From NCBI RefSeq assembly GCF_011761305.1, contig NZ_JAAOZC010000001.1, positions 682,001 through 746,000 of the forward strand: 64,000 nt of DNA, in the 5' to 3' direction. Under the pieces are notes generated by a model. It was not told where the DNA came from and did not search any database. It worked only from the letters and a program-made list of their open reading frames with translations. The position numbers and the translations under genes are program-made. Below, one piece after another: positions 18,842 through 27,496 of this stretch; position 1 is the first letter of the stretch, and each line of letters opens with the position of its first letter. This DNA comes from Sphingomonas vulcanisoli (GTDB taxonomy: Bacteria; Pseudomonadota; Alphaproteobacteria; Sphingomonadales; Sphingomonadaceae).

Positions 18842-21139
18842 TCAGCCGGTAACCAAACGGGTCTTCGCCGTCTTGGGCGTGCCCACCGCGCGCGCCGCCA
18901 TGGCCCGAGTCATTGTCGCGCAGGCGAACTGATAGGCGAGGATCGATTCCGCGCCCTGATTGAGGTTGACGCGATCGCTCATCAGCCCGTCATAGCATCC
19001 GCCCGTCGCGGGCGTAGCGATCGGGATGCCGAGATCGTTGGCGCCGAGATACCAGGCATAAGCCCGCCACGCCGTCTCCAGCCAGCGATCGTCGCCGGTA
19101 ATGCCATGCGCGTAGATCGCGGCATCCACCGTCGCCCAGGCTTCCAGCGGCTGCTGATCGAACGGCAGCGGCTTTTCGTAGGGACGTCCAAAACTATCGG
19201 TGCCGACCGCCCGGAATTGATCGGATTCGTTGGTTTGCATGCCATCGAGCCAATCGAAGGCGGCGAGCGCGTCGGCGCGCATAGCGTCATCGCCAAGAAA
19301 GACTGCGCCGCGCAGCAGCGCCTCGGGCAGGCGGGCATTGTCATAAGCGAGGCTCGGCTCGAACCAGTTCCAATCGTCCCGGCGCTCGCGCTTGAGCAGG
19401 GCGTGCAGGCGCCCGGCATATTCGGTGACGAGGTGCCGCGCGATCGGATGATCGGGATGCGCCGAGAGCACCGCGTCCGCCCCGAGCAGCGCGAAGGCCC
19501 AGGTGCGCGGCGCGTTGAGATCGAGCGAATTGGCCGCGACCTGATCGAACAAGGCCAGCGCCCAATGGCGCAGATCACGCTGCCGCGCCTCGGCGACGGT
19601 GACGCCGATCGTCCATACCGAGCGTCCGAAGCTGTCCTCCGAACCCTCTTCCTCCAGCCAGCTGCGATCGAAAGCCATGAAGTTGCGGAACCGGCCGCGC
19701 GATCCGTTCCAGGCGTGCTGGACAAACGAGGCGTAAATGCGTGCCAGTTCATCGGCGCGGACCTGATGATCGTCGACGCGGTGCATCAGCATCAGCGCGC
19801 GGCAATTATCATCGACGCAATAGCCGTGCTGGCGGTCGGGCACGGCGAAGATCGAATGCTGGATGATGCCGCAGCCGTCGCTCATCCCTTCGATCGCCTC
19901 GAGGCGGGGACGGTGAAGCTCGCGCGTCGCGGCAGCCGAAAGCCCACGGGTCTGCGCCAATCGCACCGGCTTCTTGGCAACCGCCTGGCGGGCGATTTCC
20001 AGGTAGGAAGCGGCGAGCTTCTCCCAAATCATGCCGCGCCCCAGAGCATATGCGCGCTTGCCCGCTTGGGAGAGAAGATCAGGATCGGCCAGCAGATTGT
20101 TGATCGCAGAGGCAAATCCTGCATCATCCCCGAACGGCACCAGCGTGACGACGTTCTGCTCGGCAAGCTCCACCGCATGCCAGTAAGGCGAGGACACCAC
20201 CGCTTTGCCGAGTGCCACCGAATAGGACAGCGTTCCGCTCGTGATCTGCGTTTCGGAAAGATAGGGCGTGACGTAGATATCGCTCGATTGCAGATAATCG
20301 AGCAACGTCTGCTGCTCGAGAAAGCCATCGATGAAGCGGACGTTGGCGCTGACGCCCTGCGCCTCGGCAAGCGCGATCAGGCTTTCGCGATAGGCTTCGC
20401 CCTCGCGGGCCACGAGATGCGGGTGCGTCGCGCCGAGCACGACGTAGAGGACGTCGGGGTTTGCCGCGACGATCGTCGGCAGCGCGCGGATCATCGTCTC
20501 GATGCCCTTGTTCGGCGACAGCAGGCCGAAGGTGAGCAGCACGCGATGGCCGGCGAAACCGAAGCGGCGCTTGAACGGCTCGCTCGGCTCAAACGCGCGA
20601 TCGGGGACGCCGTGCGGCACCACCGCGATCTTGTCGTTCGCCACGCCATGAACGCGGCGGAGGATATCGCGGCCCTTTTCAGCCATCACGATCAGCTTGG
20701 AAGCCCGGCGGACCAGCCCTTCGATCACCGCGCGCTGATCGGCGTTGGGGGTTTCCAGCACGGTGTGCAGCGTCACCAGCACAGGTGCATCGACGCGATC
20801 GAGCAGTCGCAACAGCAGCGCGCCGGCCGGGCCACCGAAGATACCATATTCATGCTGCACCAGCACGATATCCGCGCCGCTCTCGTTGATCCGGCGCGCC
20901 GCCTGCAGATAGTCGCGCAGATCGTCCTGATCGATCGAGCAGGTCACCTCAGGCCCATATTTGTGGGCGGAGCCGGGATCGTTCATCGCGTAAAGATCGA
21001 GCGCGATATCGGGGAAGGCGGCGTTCAAGGCTTGGGCGACATCCCGCGTGAAAGTCGCAATTCCGCACAGACGCGGCGGGGAATTCCCGATCAGTGCAAC
21101 CCGCTTGATCGAAACCGCCTTATCCGACGCCGCCATCAT
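18842..21139 (-). CDS. Two-domain glycosyltransferase family 4 protein
   Basis: The 765-residue protein starts with a GT4 (GT-B) glycosyltransferase of about 390 residues: KRVALIGNSPPRLCGIATFT, LVQHEYGIFGG, VPHGVPDRAF, LTFGLLSPNKGIETMIRALP and the donor-site region TPYLSETQITSGTLSY. A further 360-residue helical region follows (YCVDDNCRALMLMHR, WLEEEGSEDSFGRSVW, DRWLETAWRAYAWY) that resembles an alpha/alpha-toroid glycan-processing fold. Membrane helices are absent, so it is probably cytoplasmic. Start MMAASDKAV at 21139 has GGAAGGA just upstream; a longer start at 21184 is possible. It precedes the GH130 gene. Confidence 0.78.
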   Translation of the reverse strand: MMAASDKAVSIKRVALIGNSPPRLCGIATFTRDVAQALNAAFPDIALDLYAMNDPGSAHKYGPEVTCSIDQDDLRDYLQAARRINESGADIVLVQHEYGIFGGPAGALLLRLLDRVDAPVLVTLHTVLETPNADQRAVIEGLVRRASKLIVMAEKGRDILRRVHGVANDKIAVVPHGVPDRAFEPSEPFKRRFGFAGHRVLLTFGLLSPNKGIETMIRALPTIVAANPDVLYVVLGATHPHLVAREGEAYRESLIALAEAQGVSANVRFIDGFLEQQTLLDYLQSSDIYVTPYLSETQITSGTLSYSVALGKAVVSSPYWHAVELAEQNVVTLVPFGDDAGFASAINNLLADPDLLSQAGKRAYALGRGMIWEKLAASYLEIARQAVAKKPVRLAQTRGLSAAATRELHRPRLEAIEGMSDGCGIIQHSIFAVPDRQHGYCVDDNCRALMLMHRVDDHQVRADELARIYASFVQHAWNGSRGRFRNFMAFDRSWLEEEGSEDSFGRSVWTIGVTVAEARQRDLRHWALALFDQVAANSLDLNAPRTWAFALLGADAVLSAHPDHPIARHLVTEYAGRLHALLKRERRDDWNWFEPSLAYDNARLPEALLRGAVFLGDDAMRADALAAFDWLDGMQTNESDQFRAVGTDSFGRPYEKPLPFDQQPLEAWATVDAAIYAHGITGDDRWLETAWRAYAWYLGANDLGIPIATPATGGCYDGLMSDRVNLNQGAESILAYQFACATMTRAMAARAVGTPKTAKTRLVTG

Positions 21140-21279
21140 TGATCCTTCCAACAGCGCACCTGCATACACACAGTTAGCGCTCATCTACGGTTAATAATGC
21201 GTGGACACGCAAATGGTTGCGGGAATTTGTGCAGCGCAGCGCGCCACGCTCTGGGTGGAACGAGCCGGAACGAATAGCG

Positions 21280-21307
21280 TTGACGCACTTCCCGAGACCG
21301 CTACAGG
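21280..21307 (+). promoter_or_regulatory. Putative sigma-70 type promoter for the small lipoprotein gene
   Basis: TTGACG (21280-21285), a 16-base spacer and TACAGG (21302-21307) fit the alphaproteobacterial housekeeping consensus. The lipoprotein ATG is 53 bases downstream. Read by eye only. Confidence 0.4.
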
Positions 21308-21360
21308 GGCCTCTGGGACGGCATCGGGCCGGACCCGTAATATTAATTTGGAGCAACGGA

Positions 21361-21597
21361 ATGAAGAAGGTTGTCTTTGTTCTCGCGGCTGCCGGCCTGA
21401 TGTCTTTGGCCGCTTGCAGCAAGCAGACCCCCGCCGAGAACTCCGCTGACGCGACCGCGAATGCGCTCGACAATGCGGGCGAAAATCTTGAGGATATGGC
21501 CGACAACACCTCGAACGACGCCGCTGCGGCCTCGCTCGACAATGCGGCGGACAACCTCCACGCGGCGGCCGACAACGTCGAAGATTCCAAGAAGTAA
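21361..21597 (+). CDS. Small Asn/Asp/Ala-rich lipoprotein
   Basis: The 78-residue protein has a lipobox (MSLAAC, lipid-carrying Cys19) after a hydrophobic signal. The mature part is a repetitive, acidic helical sequence in which ALDNAGENLEDMADN and SLDNAADNLHAAADN are imperfect copies spaced about 30 residues apart. No enzymatic motif is visible; a structural coiled helix at the envelope is plausible. A nearly identical module ([18 protein letters not shown]) occurs in the zinc-ribbon membrane protein at 42650-43445. The gene stands alone with its own promoter-like site and terminator. Confidence 0.75.
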   Translation: MKKVVFVLAAAGLMSLAACSKQTPAENSADATANALDNAGENLEDMADNTSNDAAAASLDNAADNLHAAADNVEDSKK

Positions 21598-21640
21598 TCG
21601 GTTCGCCGCCCTTCCAGGCGGCATAGCTGGTTCAGCTGGC

Positions 21641-21667
21641 GGGCGTCCGGTATCGGGCGCCCGTTTT
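21641..21667 (+). terminator. Rho-independent terminator after the lipoprotein gene
   Basis: A nine-base-pair stem (GGGCGTCCG with CGGGCGCCC, one G-T pair) with loop GTAT is followed by GTTTT. It lies 44 bases after the lipoprotein stop. Confidence 0.75.
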
Positions 21668-21693
21668 GCGTTCCGGTACAACGACATCCCCCA

Positions 21694-21780
21694 CCGTTCG
21701 TGCTGAGCTTGTCGAAGCACCGTCCTTCTGTTTCAGCGGCAAACGGTAGGGCAACCCTTCGACAAGCTCGGGGCAAACGG
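21694..21780. repeat. 87-bp intergenic inverted repeat, family A copy 3
   Basis: Arms CCGTTCGTGCTGAGCTTGTC and GACAAGCTCGGGGCAAACGG around a variable centre; 87 bp, as for the other copies. It lies just upstream of cysS. Confidence 0.85.
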
Positions 21781-21793
21781 GAATATAAGGCGA

Positions 21794-23344
21794 ATGTCGA
21801 TAGCAGCCCCAACGGAGTCCGGAATGCCCCAAGGCGTGGCCCTGACGCTCTTCAACAGCCTGACGCGGGCCATGGAGACGTTTCAGCCGATCGATCCGGC
21901 GATGGTCCGGCTCTACAGCTGCGGGCCCACGGTCTATAATTTCGCCCATCTCGGCAATCTCCGGGCCTATGTCTTCACCGATACGCTGCGCCGCACGCTC
22001 AACTGGAAGGGCTGGCCGACCAATCATGTCATCAACATCACCGATGTCGGCCATCTGACCTCCGACGCCGACGCCGGCGACGACAAAATGGAAGCCGCCG
22101 CCAAAGCGCAGGCACGGTCGATCTGGGATATCGCGGCTTTCTACACCGCAGCCTTCAAGATCGATCTCGCCCACCTCAACATCCTGCACCCGACGCTCTG
22201 GTCGGTCGCCACCGATCATATCCAGGATATGATCGCCTTCGGACGCACGCTCGAAACGCATGGCGCGACCTACGAGCTGGAAGGTGGCCTCTACTTCGAT
22301 ACCAGCACGGTGCCCGATTACGGCCGCCTCGCCGGAGCGCGTCCTGACGAAGCGATCGGCCGCATCGCCGATGTCGAGGGCAAGCGACACCCCGCCGATT
22401 TCGCCGTGTGGCGCTCCTCGCCTGAAGGGGCGCAGCGCCAAATGGAGTGGCAATCGCCCTGGGGACCGGGCGCGCCGGGCTGGCACCTCGAATGCTCGGT
22501 GATGAGTCTCAAATATCTGGGCGAGCAGTTCGATATCCACACCGGCGGCATCGATCACCGCGAAATCCACCATTGCAACGAGATTGCACAGAATCAGGCT
22601 TTCACCGGATCTGCGCAGACCGGCGCAAATATCTGGATGCACAATAACTTCCTGGTCGATCGCGGCGCGAAGATGTCCAAGAGCGCGGGCGGTTTCGCTA
22701 CGCTATCGGGGCTGATCGAGCGCGGCATCCACCCCCTCGCCTATCGCTTGCTCTGCCTCTCGGCGCATTACCGGTCCGAGCTCGAATTTTCGGGCGACAT
22801 CGTCGCGGCGTCGCTGGTCCGGCTCAAGCGGCTGCTGATCGCGATCGAGCAGCTTCGCGCCAAGGCCGGCGATCTGCCGTGGCTGCGCATCGTCCGCGAG
22901 GCGAAGGACAGCCGCGGCGCGGATTTCGCCTATCAGCGCAGTGTTTTGGAAGATGGCCTCGATAAACGCAGCGCGGCACTGATCGCGCGATTCGATGAGG
23001 CGCTGTCCAATGATCTGATGGTGCCGCAGGCGCTGCCTCTGCTCGATGAGGCCGTCGCCGACAAGGCGATCAGCCCGGAGATGCGGCTGCGGGTGATCGC
23101 CAGCATGGATCTGGCCCTCGGCCTGGATCTGCTCGCCATCGACCGCCGCAGCCTGTCGCTGCGCCCCAAGGAGGCCGCGATTGAGACGGAAGAGATCGAA
23201 GCCCTACTCGATCAGCGCCAGGCCGCGCGCGCCGCCAAAGACTTCGCCGCGTCGGATGCGGTGCGCGATCGGCTCAACGCTGCGGGCATCGAGGTGATGG
23301 ACGGCGATCCGCTGCGCTGGGAGTGGCGGCCGATCCTCAGCTGA
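21794..23344 (+). CDS. cysS: Cysteinyl-tRNA synthetase
   Basis: This class I synthetase of 516 residues charges tRNA-Cys. Zinc and ATP-site motifs are visible: YSCGPTVYNFAHLGNLRAYV (zinc Cys plus the HIGH-equivalent HLGN), WHLECSVMS, GIDHREIHHCNE and the KMSKSAGG loop. The C-terminal helical and anticodon-binding region ends ASDAVRDRLNAAGIEVMDG, a very typical CysS tail. ATG at 21794 has AAGG close upstream; an internal ATG at 21824 (MPQGVALTLF) preceded by GGAG is a plausible alternative start. Confidence 0.96.
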   Translation: MSIAAPTESGMPQGVALTLFNSLTRAMETFQPIDPAMVRLYSCGPTVYNFAHLGNLRAYVFTDTLRRTLNWKGWPTNHVINITDVGHLTSDADAGDDKMEAAAKAQARSIWDIAAFYTAAFKIDLAHLNILHPTLWSVATDHIQDMIAFGRTLETHGATYELEGGLYFDTSTVPDYGRLAGARPDEAIGRIADVEGKRHPADFAVWRSSPEGAQRQMEWQSPWGPGAPGWHLECSVMSLKYLGEQFDIHTGGIDHREIHHCNEIAQNQAFTGSAQTGANIWMHNNFLVDRGAKMSKSAGGFATLSGLIERGIHPLAYRLLCLSAHYRSELEFSGDIVAASLVRLKRLLIAIEQLRAKAGDLPWLRIVREAKDSRGADFAYQRSVLEDGLDKRSAALIARFDEALSNDLMVPQALPLLDEAVADKAISPEMRLRVIASMDLALGLDLLAIDRRSLSLRPKEAAIETEEIEALLDQRQAARAAKDFAASDAVRDRLNAAGIEVMDGDPLRWEWRPILS

Positions 23345-23386
23345 GCGGCCCTTGCCGCTGGGCCTTCCTAGGCTTAGCTACAGCCC

Positions 23387-24388
23387 GTGGACGCCCTTCC
23401 CGCCCCTTTGATCGACAATTTCGGCAGACGCATCACCTATTTGCGCGTGTCGGTGACCGATCGCTGCGATCTGCGCTGCCGCTATTGCATGAACGAGGCG
23501 ATGACCTTCCTGCCGCGGACTGCGGTGATGACGCTCGAGGAAATCGCCGCGATCGCCGATGCCTTCATCGATCGCGGCGTCACACGCATCCGCCTGACCG
23601 GCGGCGAGCCGCTCGTCAGGCGCGGCGTGCCCGATCTGGCGCGGATGATCGGCCGGCGGATCGGCGACGGCCTTGGCGAGCTGACGCTGACCACCAACGG
23701 CACCCGACTGGCCGACCATGCCGCGGCGCTGCACGATGCGGGGATCCGCCGCATCAACGTCAGCCTCGACAGCCGCGATCCCGATCGCTTCCGCCACATC
23801 ACGCGCACCGGCGATGTCTCCCAGGTGCTCCAAGGCATTGCCGCGGCGCGCGCCGCCCGCCTCAAGATCAAGATCAATATGGTCGCGCTCAAAGGCTTCA
23901 ACGCGGATGAGATCGCGCCCATGCTCGAATGGTGCGCGGGCGAATGCCATGATCTGTCGCTGATCGAGACGATGCCGCTGGGCCAGATCGCCGACGATCG
24001 CGCCGATCGCTATCTGCCGCTCGATCAAGTGAAAGCACAGCTCGAGGAACGCTACACCCTGCTCCCCATCGCCGAGCGGACCGGCGGACCGGCGCGCTAT
24101 TATCAGGTAACCGAGCTTGGCGTGCGGATCGGCTTCATCACGCCGATGTCCGAGAATTTCTGCGCGGGCTGCAACCGCGTCCGCCTGACCGCCGCGGGCG
24201 AGCTGTTTCTCTGCCTGGGCGCCGAGACCAAGGTCGATCTGCGGCAGGCCTATCGTGAAGGCGGGCCCGCCGCGCTCGATCGCGCGCTTGATCACGCCAT
24301 GCAGATCAAGCCGCTCCGCCACGATTTTGCCATCGCGCGCGGCGCGGCGCCCACTCTGCAGCGCCACATGAGCGTCACTGGCGGATGA
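23387..24388 (+). CDS. moaA: GTP 3',8-cyclase MoaA
   Basis: The 333-residue radical-SAM enzyme performs the first step of molybdenum cofactor synthesis, forming 3',8-cyclo-GTP with MoaC acting next. The N-terminal 4Fe-4S site is CDLRCRYC (Cys27, 31, 34); the second cluster uses Cys259, Cys262 and Cys276 in FCAGCNRVRLTAAGELFLC. The protein ends in the double glycine SVTGG required in this family. The start is GTG at 23387. Its stop overlaps the NAD kinase ATG (ATGA). No other moa gene is in the window. Confidence 0.95.
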   Translation: MDALPAPLIDNFGRRITYLRVSVTDRCDLRCRYCMNEAMTFLPRTAVMTLEEIAAIADAFIDRGVTRIRLTGGEPLVRRGVPDLARMIGRRIGDGLGELTLTTNGTRLADHAAALHDAGIRRINVSLDSRDPDRFRHITRTGDVSQVLQGIAAARAARLKIKINMVALKGFNADEIAPMLEWCAGECHDLSLIETMPLGQIADDRADRYLPLDQVKAQLEERYTLLPIAERTGGPARYYQVTELGVRIGFITPMSENFCAGCNRVRLTAAGELFLCLGAETKVDLRQAYREGGPAALDRALDHAMQIKPLRHDFAIARGAAPTLQRHMSVTGG

Positions 24389-25161
24389 CCGGGGAGAAAC
24401 GGCTGGCGCTGACCGCGTCGCCTACCCCCGCGGCGCAGGCCGCCGAGGCCGAGCTGCGCAAACGCTATGAATGGGTGGCGCTCGATAAGGCGGATATCAT
24501 CGTGGCGCTCGGCGGCGATGGTTTCCTGTTGCAGACCTTGCACACGATGCTGGAACGCCACCGCGCCGTGCCGGTCTTCGGCATGAACCTCGGCACGGTC
24601 GGCTTCCTGATGAACGAATATTCGGCCGATCTGCTCGAGAACCGGCTGACGCACGCCAAATCGATTCGCGTATCACCGCTGCGAATGGAAGCGACGACGG
24701 TTTCGGGCGAACGCATCGAGAGCCCGGCGATCAACGAGGTTTCGCTGCTCCGCGAGACGCGCCAAACGGCCTGGATCGAGGTCAAGGTCGATGGCCGGGT
24801 CGTGCTGCCCGAACTGGTTTGCGATGGCGTGCTCGTCGCTTCCCCCGCCGGCTCCACGGCCTATAATTTCTCCGTGCAGGGGCCGATCCTGCCGCTCGAT
24901 AGCTCGCTGGTGGCGCTGACCCCGATCAGCCCCTTCCGCCCCCGGCGCTGGCGCGGCGCGATCCTGCCCGATCGCACCAGGATCAGCTTTCGCATCCTCG
25001 ATCCGATCAAGCGCCCGGTCAGCGCGGTCGCCGATCAGCGCGAGGTGCGCGATGTCGCGACGGTGGAGATCAGCGTCGATCGCGGCAGCCCGCTCACATT
25101 GCTGTTCGATCCCGAACATGCGCTGGACGATCGCATCGCGCGCGAGCAATTCACCTTCTGA
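24385..25161 (+). CDS. nadK: NAD kinase
   Basis: This 258-residue kinase phosphorylates NAD to NADP. The catalytic loop LGGDGFLLQTLH (Asp45), the NEVSLLRE motif and SPAGSTAYNFSVQGPIL are the hallmarks of the ATP-NAD kinase family. Translation is coupled to moaA through an ATGA overlap. Length fits the short alphaproteobacterial form. Confidence 0.93.
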   Translation: MTGEKRLALTASPTPAAQAAEAELRKRYEWVALDKADIIVALGGDGFLLQTLHTMLERHRAVPVFGMNLGTVGFLMNEYSADLLENRLTHAKSIRVSPLRMEATTVSGERIESPAINEVSLLRETRQTAWIEVKVDGRVVLPELVCDGVLVASPAGSTAYNFSVQGPILPLDSSLVALTPISPFRPRRWRGAILPDRTRISFRILDPIKRPVSAVADQREVRDVATVEISVDRGSPLTLLFDPEHALDDRIAREQFTF

Positions 25162-25179
25162 TTAAAGGCCTGCGGAGGC

Positions 25180-25209
25180 TTGCCACCGCTGAAAGCCCGC
25201 TGCTATAGG
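25180..25209 (+). promoter_or_regulatory. Putative tRNA-Asn promoter
   Basis: TTGCCA (25180-25185), an 18-base spacer and TATAGG (25204-25209) lie 16 bases before the tRNA 5' end, a spacing typical for stable RNA genes. Confidence 0.5.
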
Positions 25210-25225
25210 CCCGCCTCCGCGATGT

Positions 25226-25300
25226 TCCCTGATAGCTCAGCGGTAGAGCTCTCGACTGTTAATCGAGCGGCCGTAGGTTCGAATCCTACTCAGGGAGCCA
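25226..25300 (+). tRNA. tRNA-Asn (anticodon GTT)
   Basis: The 75-base gene folds as a cloverleaf. The acceptor stem is TCCCTGA with TCAGGGA, the D-arm contains AGCTCAGCGGTAGAGCT, and the anticodon stem CTCGA/TCGAG carries loop CTGTTAA (GTT at 25258-25260). The T-arm has GGTTCGAATCC. The 3' CCA is encoded. It is followed within seven bases by the end of a minus-strand PIN toxin gene. Confidence 0.97.
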
Positions 25301-25306
25301 CTTCTT

Positions 25307-25693
25307 TCAGCTAAGCGCGCTGCGGATATCGGTCTGCGCGAAACCCTTGCCGATGTAGAGCAACAGGCAATCCCGTTCCTTGGCTAGCGCATAGGAAAAG
25401 CAATCGCCGTAATTGAGAGCGGCGGAATGAAATCCCTTCCCCCAGCGCTGATAGGCCTCACTGCTTTGCAGCGCGCCCTTGGCAGTGACCGTGACGATCT
25501 CCGCCCGAAGACCTTCGACCAATTGGACCATTGGCAGATGGAGTTTGTTTCGGGCGGCAACGATCAGCGCCTCTGCCAACGTGCCGGCAGATATCAGCCG
25601 ATTACGTGTCTGCGCTAAAGCGGTGGCGCAATCAGCGGCCCCCGGTACTTCCAATAAGATCGCCATCAGCGCCGACGTATCGACGACGATCAT
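25307..25693 (-). CDS. vapC: PIN-domain toxin, VapC type
   Basis: The 128-residue PIN-domain ribonuclease keeps the acidic active-site residues Asp5 (VVDTSAL), Glu41, Asp97 (NYGDCFSYALAK) and Asp122 (FAQTDI). A loop usually reading GDDF in close relatives is GKGF here, so one acidic residue of that region is absent and full activity is not certain. VapC toxins cut tRNA or rRNA when not held by their antitoxin. The ATG overlaps the antitoxin stop by four bases. The 3' end lies against tRNA-Asn. Confidence 0.85.
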   Translation of the reverse strand: MIVVDTSALMAILLEVPGAADCATALAQTRNRLISAGTLAEALIVAARNKLHLPMVQLVEGLRAEIVTVTAKGALQSSEAYQRWGKGFHSAALNYGDCFSYALAKERDCLLLYIGKGFAQTDIRSALS

Positions 25694-25947
25694 GCAGGCA
25701 GGCCATGCTCATCATAGAGGAAATCCTGGCTGCGCGCGGCGTCAATGCCTTTGATGCCCATCGCGGCTACCGACATTTGAACTGCTTTGATCGCAGCCAA
25801 AATACTTTGCTCATCGGATACCGGCTCGATCGGCACGATCTTCGCCGCGGGATGCCCATGCCGCGTTAGGATAACCTCGTCTCCTTCTTCGACACGCCGC
25901 ACCAGATCGGTGAGCTGAGCCTTCGCGTTGGTGACAGAGATGTGCAT
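25690..25947 (-). CDS. Phd/YefM-type antitoxin
   Basis: The 85-residue protein begins MHISVTNAKAQLTDLVRRVEEGDEV, the DNA-binding fold of Phd/YefM antitoxins, followed by ILTRHGHPAAKIVPI. The C-terminal third, which would clamp the toxin, is more variable and ends DFLYDEHGLPA. Antitoxins of this type repress their own operon together with the toxin. It lies upstream of vapC with a four-base overlap (ATGA), the classical order. Confidence 0.87.
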   Translation of the reverse strand: MHISVTNAKAQLTDLVRRVEEGDEVILTRHGHPAAKIVPIEPVSDEQSILAAIKAVQMSVAAMGIKGIDAARSQDFLYDEHGLPA

Positions 25948-26015
25948 TGGAAATTTTCCAGCGATCGGGCAAAGTTTAGACTATCGGGTGGTCCAATTCA
26001 AGGAAGAATTGATCG

Positions 26016-27053
26016 TCAGCAAGCCGCGCTCATCGTCACCTTGGTGCCCACACCCTCATCGACGTAAGCGAGGGTCGATCCCAGCGAGTTGGCCATCGAT
26101 CGGATCAGCTTCGATCCAAGGCCGGTGCCCTTGATGCTGCCGTCGGCGGGCATGCCGCAGCCATCGTCTTCGACGCGCAACTCGAAGCGGCCGTCATCCT
26201 CGCTGCGCAGCCGCACGCGGATTTCGCCGTCGCGATCGGCCGCATAGGCATATTTGCAGGCGTTGCTGATCAGTTCGTTGACGATCACGCCCACCGCCAC
26301 CGCGCGATCGGTACTCAGGCGGACGGGTTCGGCGAACAGCTTGAGATCGCGTCTGGCGGCGCTGGTCGACCAGGTCTGGCCGAGTTCCTCGACGAGGCTG
26401 GCGAGATATTCGTCCATCGCCACCGTCTCGACATCGTCGGAGGTGTAGAGGCGGCGGTGGACCTGCGCGATCGCACTGATCCGCCGCTGGGTATCCTCCA
26501 GCGCGGCGCGGGCGGCCTGATCGGGCAGCGAGCGCGCCTGCAGCTGAACGAAGGCGGTGACGAGCTGAAGGCTGTTGGCGACGCGGTGATTGACCTCGCG
26601 GAGCAGCACCTGCAGTTGCTGGTTGCTCGCGGCAAGCTGATCGGCACTCCTCGCCGCCGCCTGTTCCAGCCGCTGTGTATTGAGCGCCTGGGCGATCGCA
26701 CTGGCCAGCAGATCGAAATAATCGTCCGATGCGGCCTTCACCACATAATCGATCGCACCCGCTTTCAGCGCCGCCACCGCGATGCGGCTCTCCTCCGATC
26801 CCGTGACGTAGATCACCGGCGGCGCGTCAGGCAGCGCCCGGATCTGCTTCATCGTCTCGAGGCCGTCCTGCCCCGGCATATAATGATCGACGGTGACGAG
26901 ATCGAAGCCGCCTTCGGCCGCTTTGGCGATGCCCTCCGCGCCGCTCGTCACCACTTCCACCTCATAGCCGCGCCGGCCCAGCGCCCGGCGTGTCAGCACG
27001 CCGAGGCCCTCATCGTCATCGATGTAGAGAACGGACGGCCGGTCGTTCATCAA
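26016..27053 (-). CDS. Response-regulator / HisKA_2 histidine kinase hybrid
   Basis: The 345-residue cytoplasmic protein starts with a receiver domain (VLYIDDDEG, phospho-acceptor Asp56, ending AIDYVVKAASDDYF). A short coiled linker and a HisKA_2 box LLREVNHRVANSLQL (His156) follow. A HATPase domain comes last (NELISNACKYAYAADRDG, VEDDGCGMP, GTGLGSKLIRS). It resembles kinases that pair with stand-alone receivers. ATG at 27053 overlaps the stop of the preceding receiver gene. It is the last of three coupled signalling genes. Confidence 0.85.
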   Translation of the reverse strand: MMNDRPSVLYIDDDEGLGVLTRRALGRRGYEVEVVTSGAEGIAKAAEGGFDLVTVDHYMPGQDGLETMKQIRALPDAPPVIYVTGSEESRIAVAALKAGAIDYVVKAASDDYFDLLASAIAQALNTQRLEQAAARSADQLAASNQQLQVLLREVNHRVANSLQLVTAFVQLQARSLPDQAARAALEDTQRRISAIAQVHRRLYTSDDVETVAMDEYLASLVEELGQTWSTSAARRDLKLFAEPVRLSTDRAVAVGVIVNELISNACKYAYAADRDGEIRVRLRSEDDGRFELRVEDDGCGMPADGSIKGTGLGSKLIRSMANSLGSTLAYVDEGVGTKVTMSAAC

Positions 27054-27496
27054 TCGCCCTTGATTTCCGGGAGCTGGATCACGGAAAGGAACAGGCCGAG
27101 CTGGCGGATAGCTTCCGCGAAGCTTTCATAATTGACCGGCTTGGTGATGTAGACGTTGCAGCCGAGATCGTAGCAGCGCTGGATTTCCACCTTGTCATCG
27201 GTGGTGGTGAGCACCACCACGGGCGTGCGCTTCAGCGGATTGCCGTCGGCCTTGATGCGCCCAAGGATATCGGTGCCGCTCATGTCCGGCAGGTTGAGAT
27301 CGAGCAGGATCAGAGCCGGGCCGTTCTGCGCCGGGCCGTTTGGATCCTCGTACAAAAAATTGAGCGCCGAGGTGCCATCGGTGAAATGGCGGATCGGGTT
27401 GGAGATGCCCGCGCGGCGGATGTTCTTCTCTATGAGGCGCGCATGCCCCTCATCATCTTCGATCATCACGATGTTGACGGGAATATGCGCCATCAT
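27050..27496 (-). CDS. Single-domain response regulator (Rcp1-like)
   Basis: The 148-residue protein is one receiver domain: acidic pocket IEDDEGHAR, phospho-acceptor Asp66 in LILLDLNLPDMSG, the switch threonine in VVVLTTTDD and lysine in YITKPVNYE. The extended loop around FLYEDPNGPAQNGP is typical of the Rcp1 class, partners of phytochrome-like and CHASE3 kinases. It has no output domain, so it probably passes phosphate between the kinases on either side. It overlaps both neighbours by four bases. Confidence 0.87.
   Translation of the reverse strand: MMAHIPVNIVMIEDDEGHARLIEKNIRRAGISNPIRHFTDGTSALNFLYEDPNGPAQNGPALILLDLNLPDMSGTDILGRIKADGNPLKRTPVVVLTTTDDKVEIQRCYDLGCNVYITKPVNYESFAEAIRQLGLFLSVIQLPEIKGD

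Noticed and set aside
18809-21142. Long plus-strand ORF (777 codons) opposite the GT4 gene
   Set aside because: The composition is arginine- and alanine-rich antisense text; the minus strand has a clear GT4 fold.
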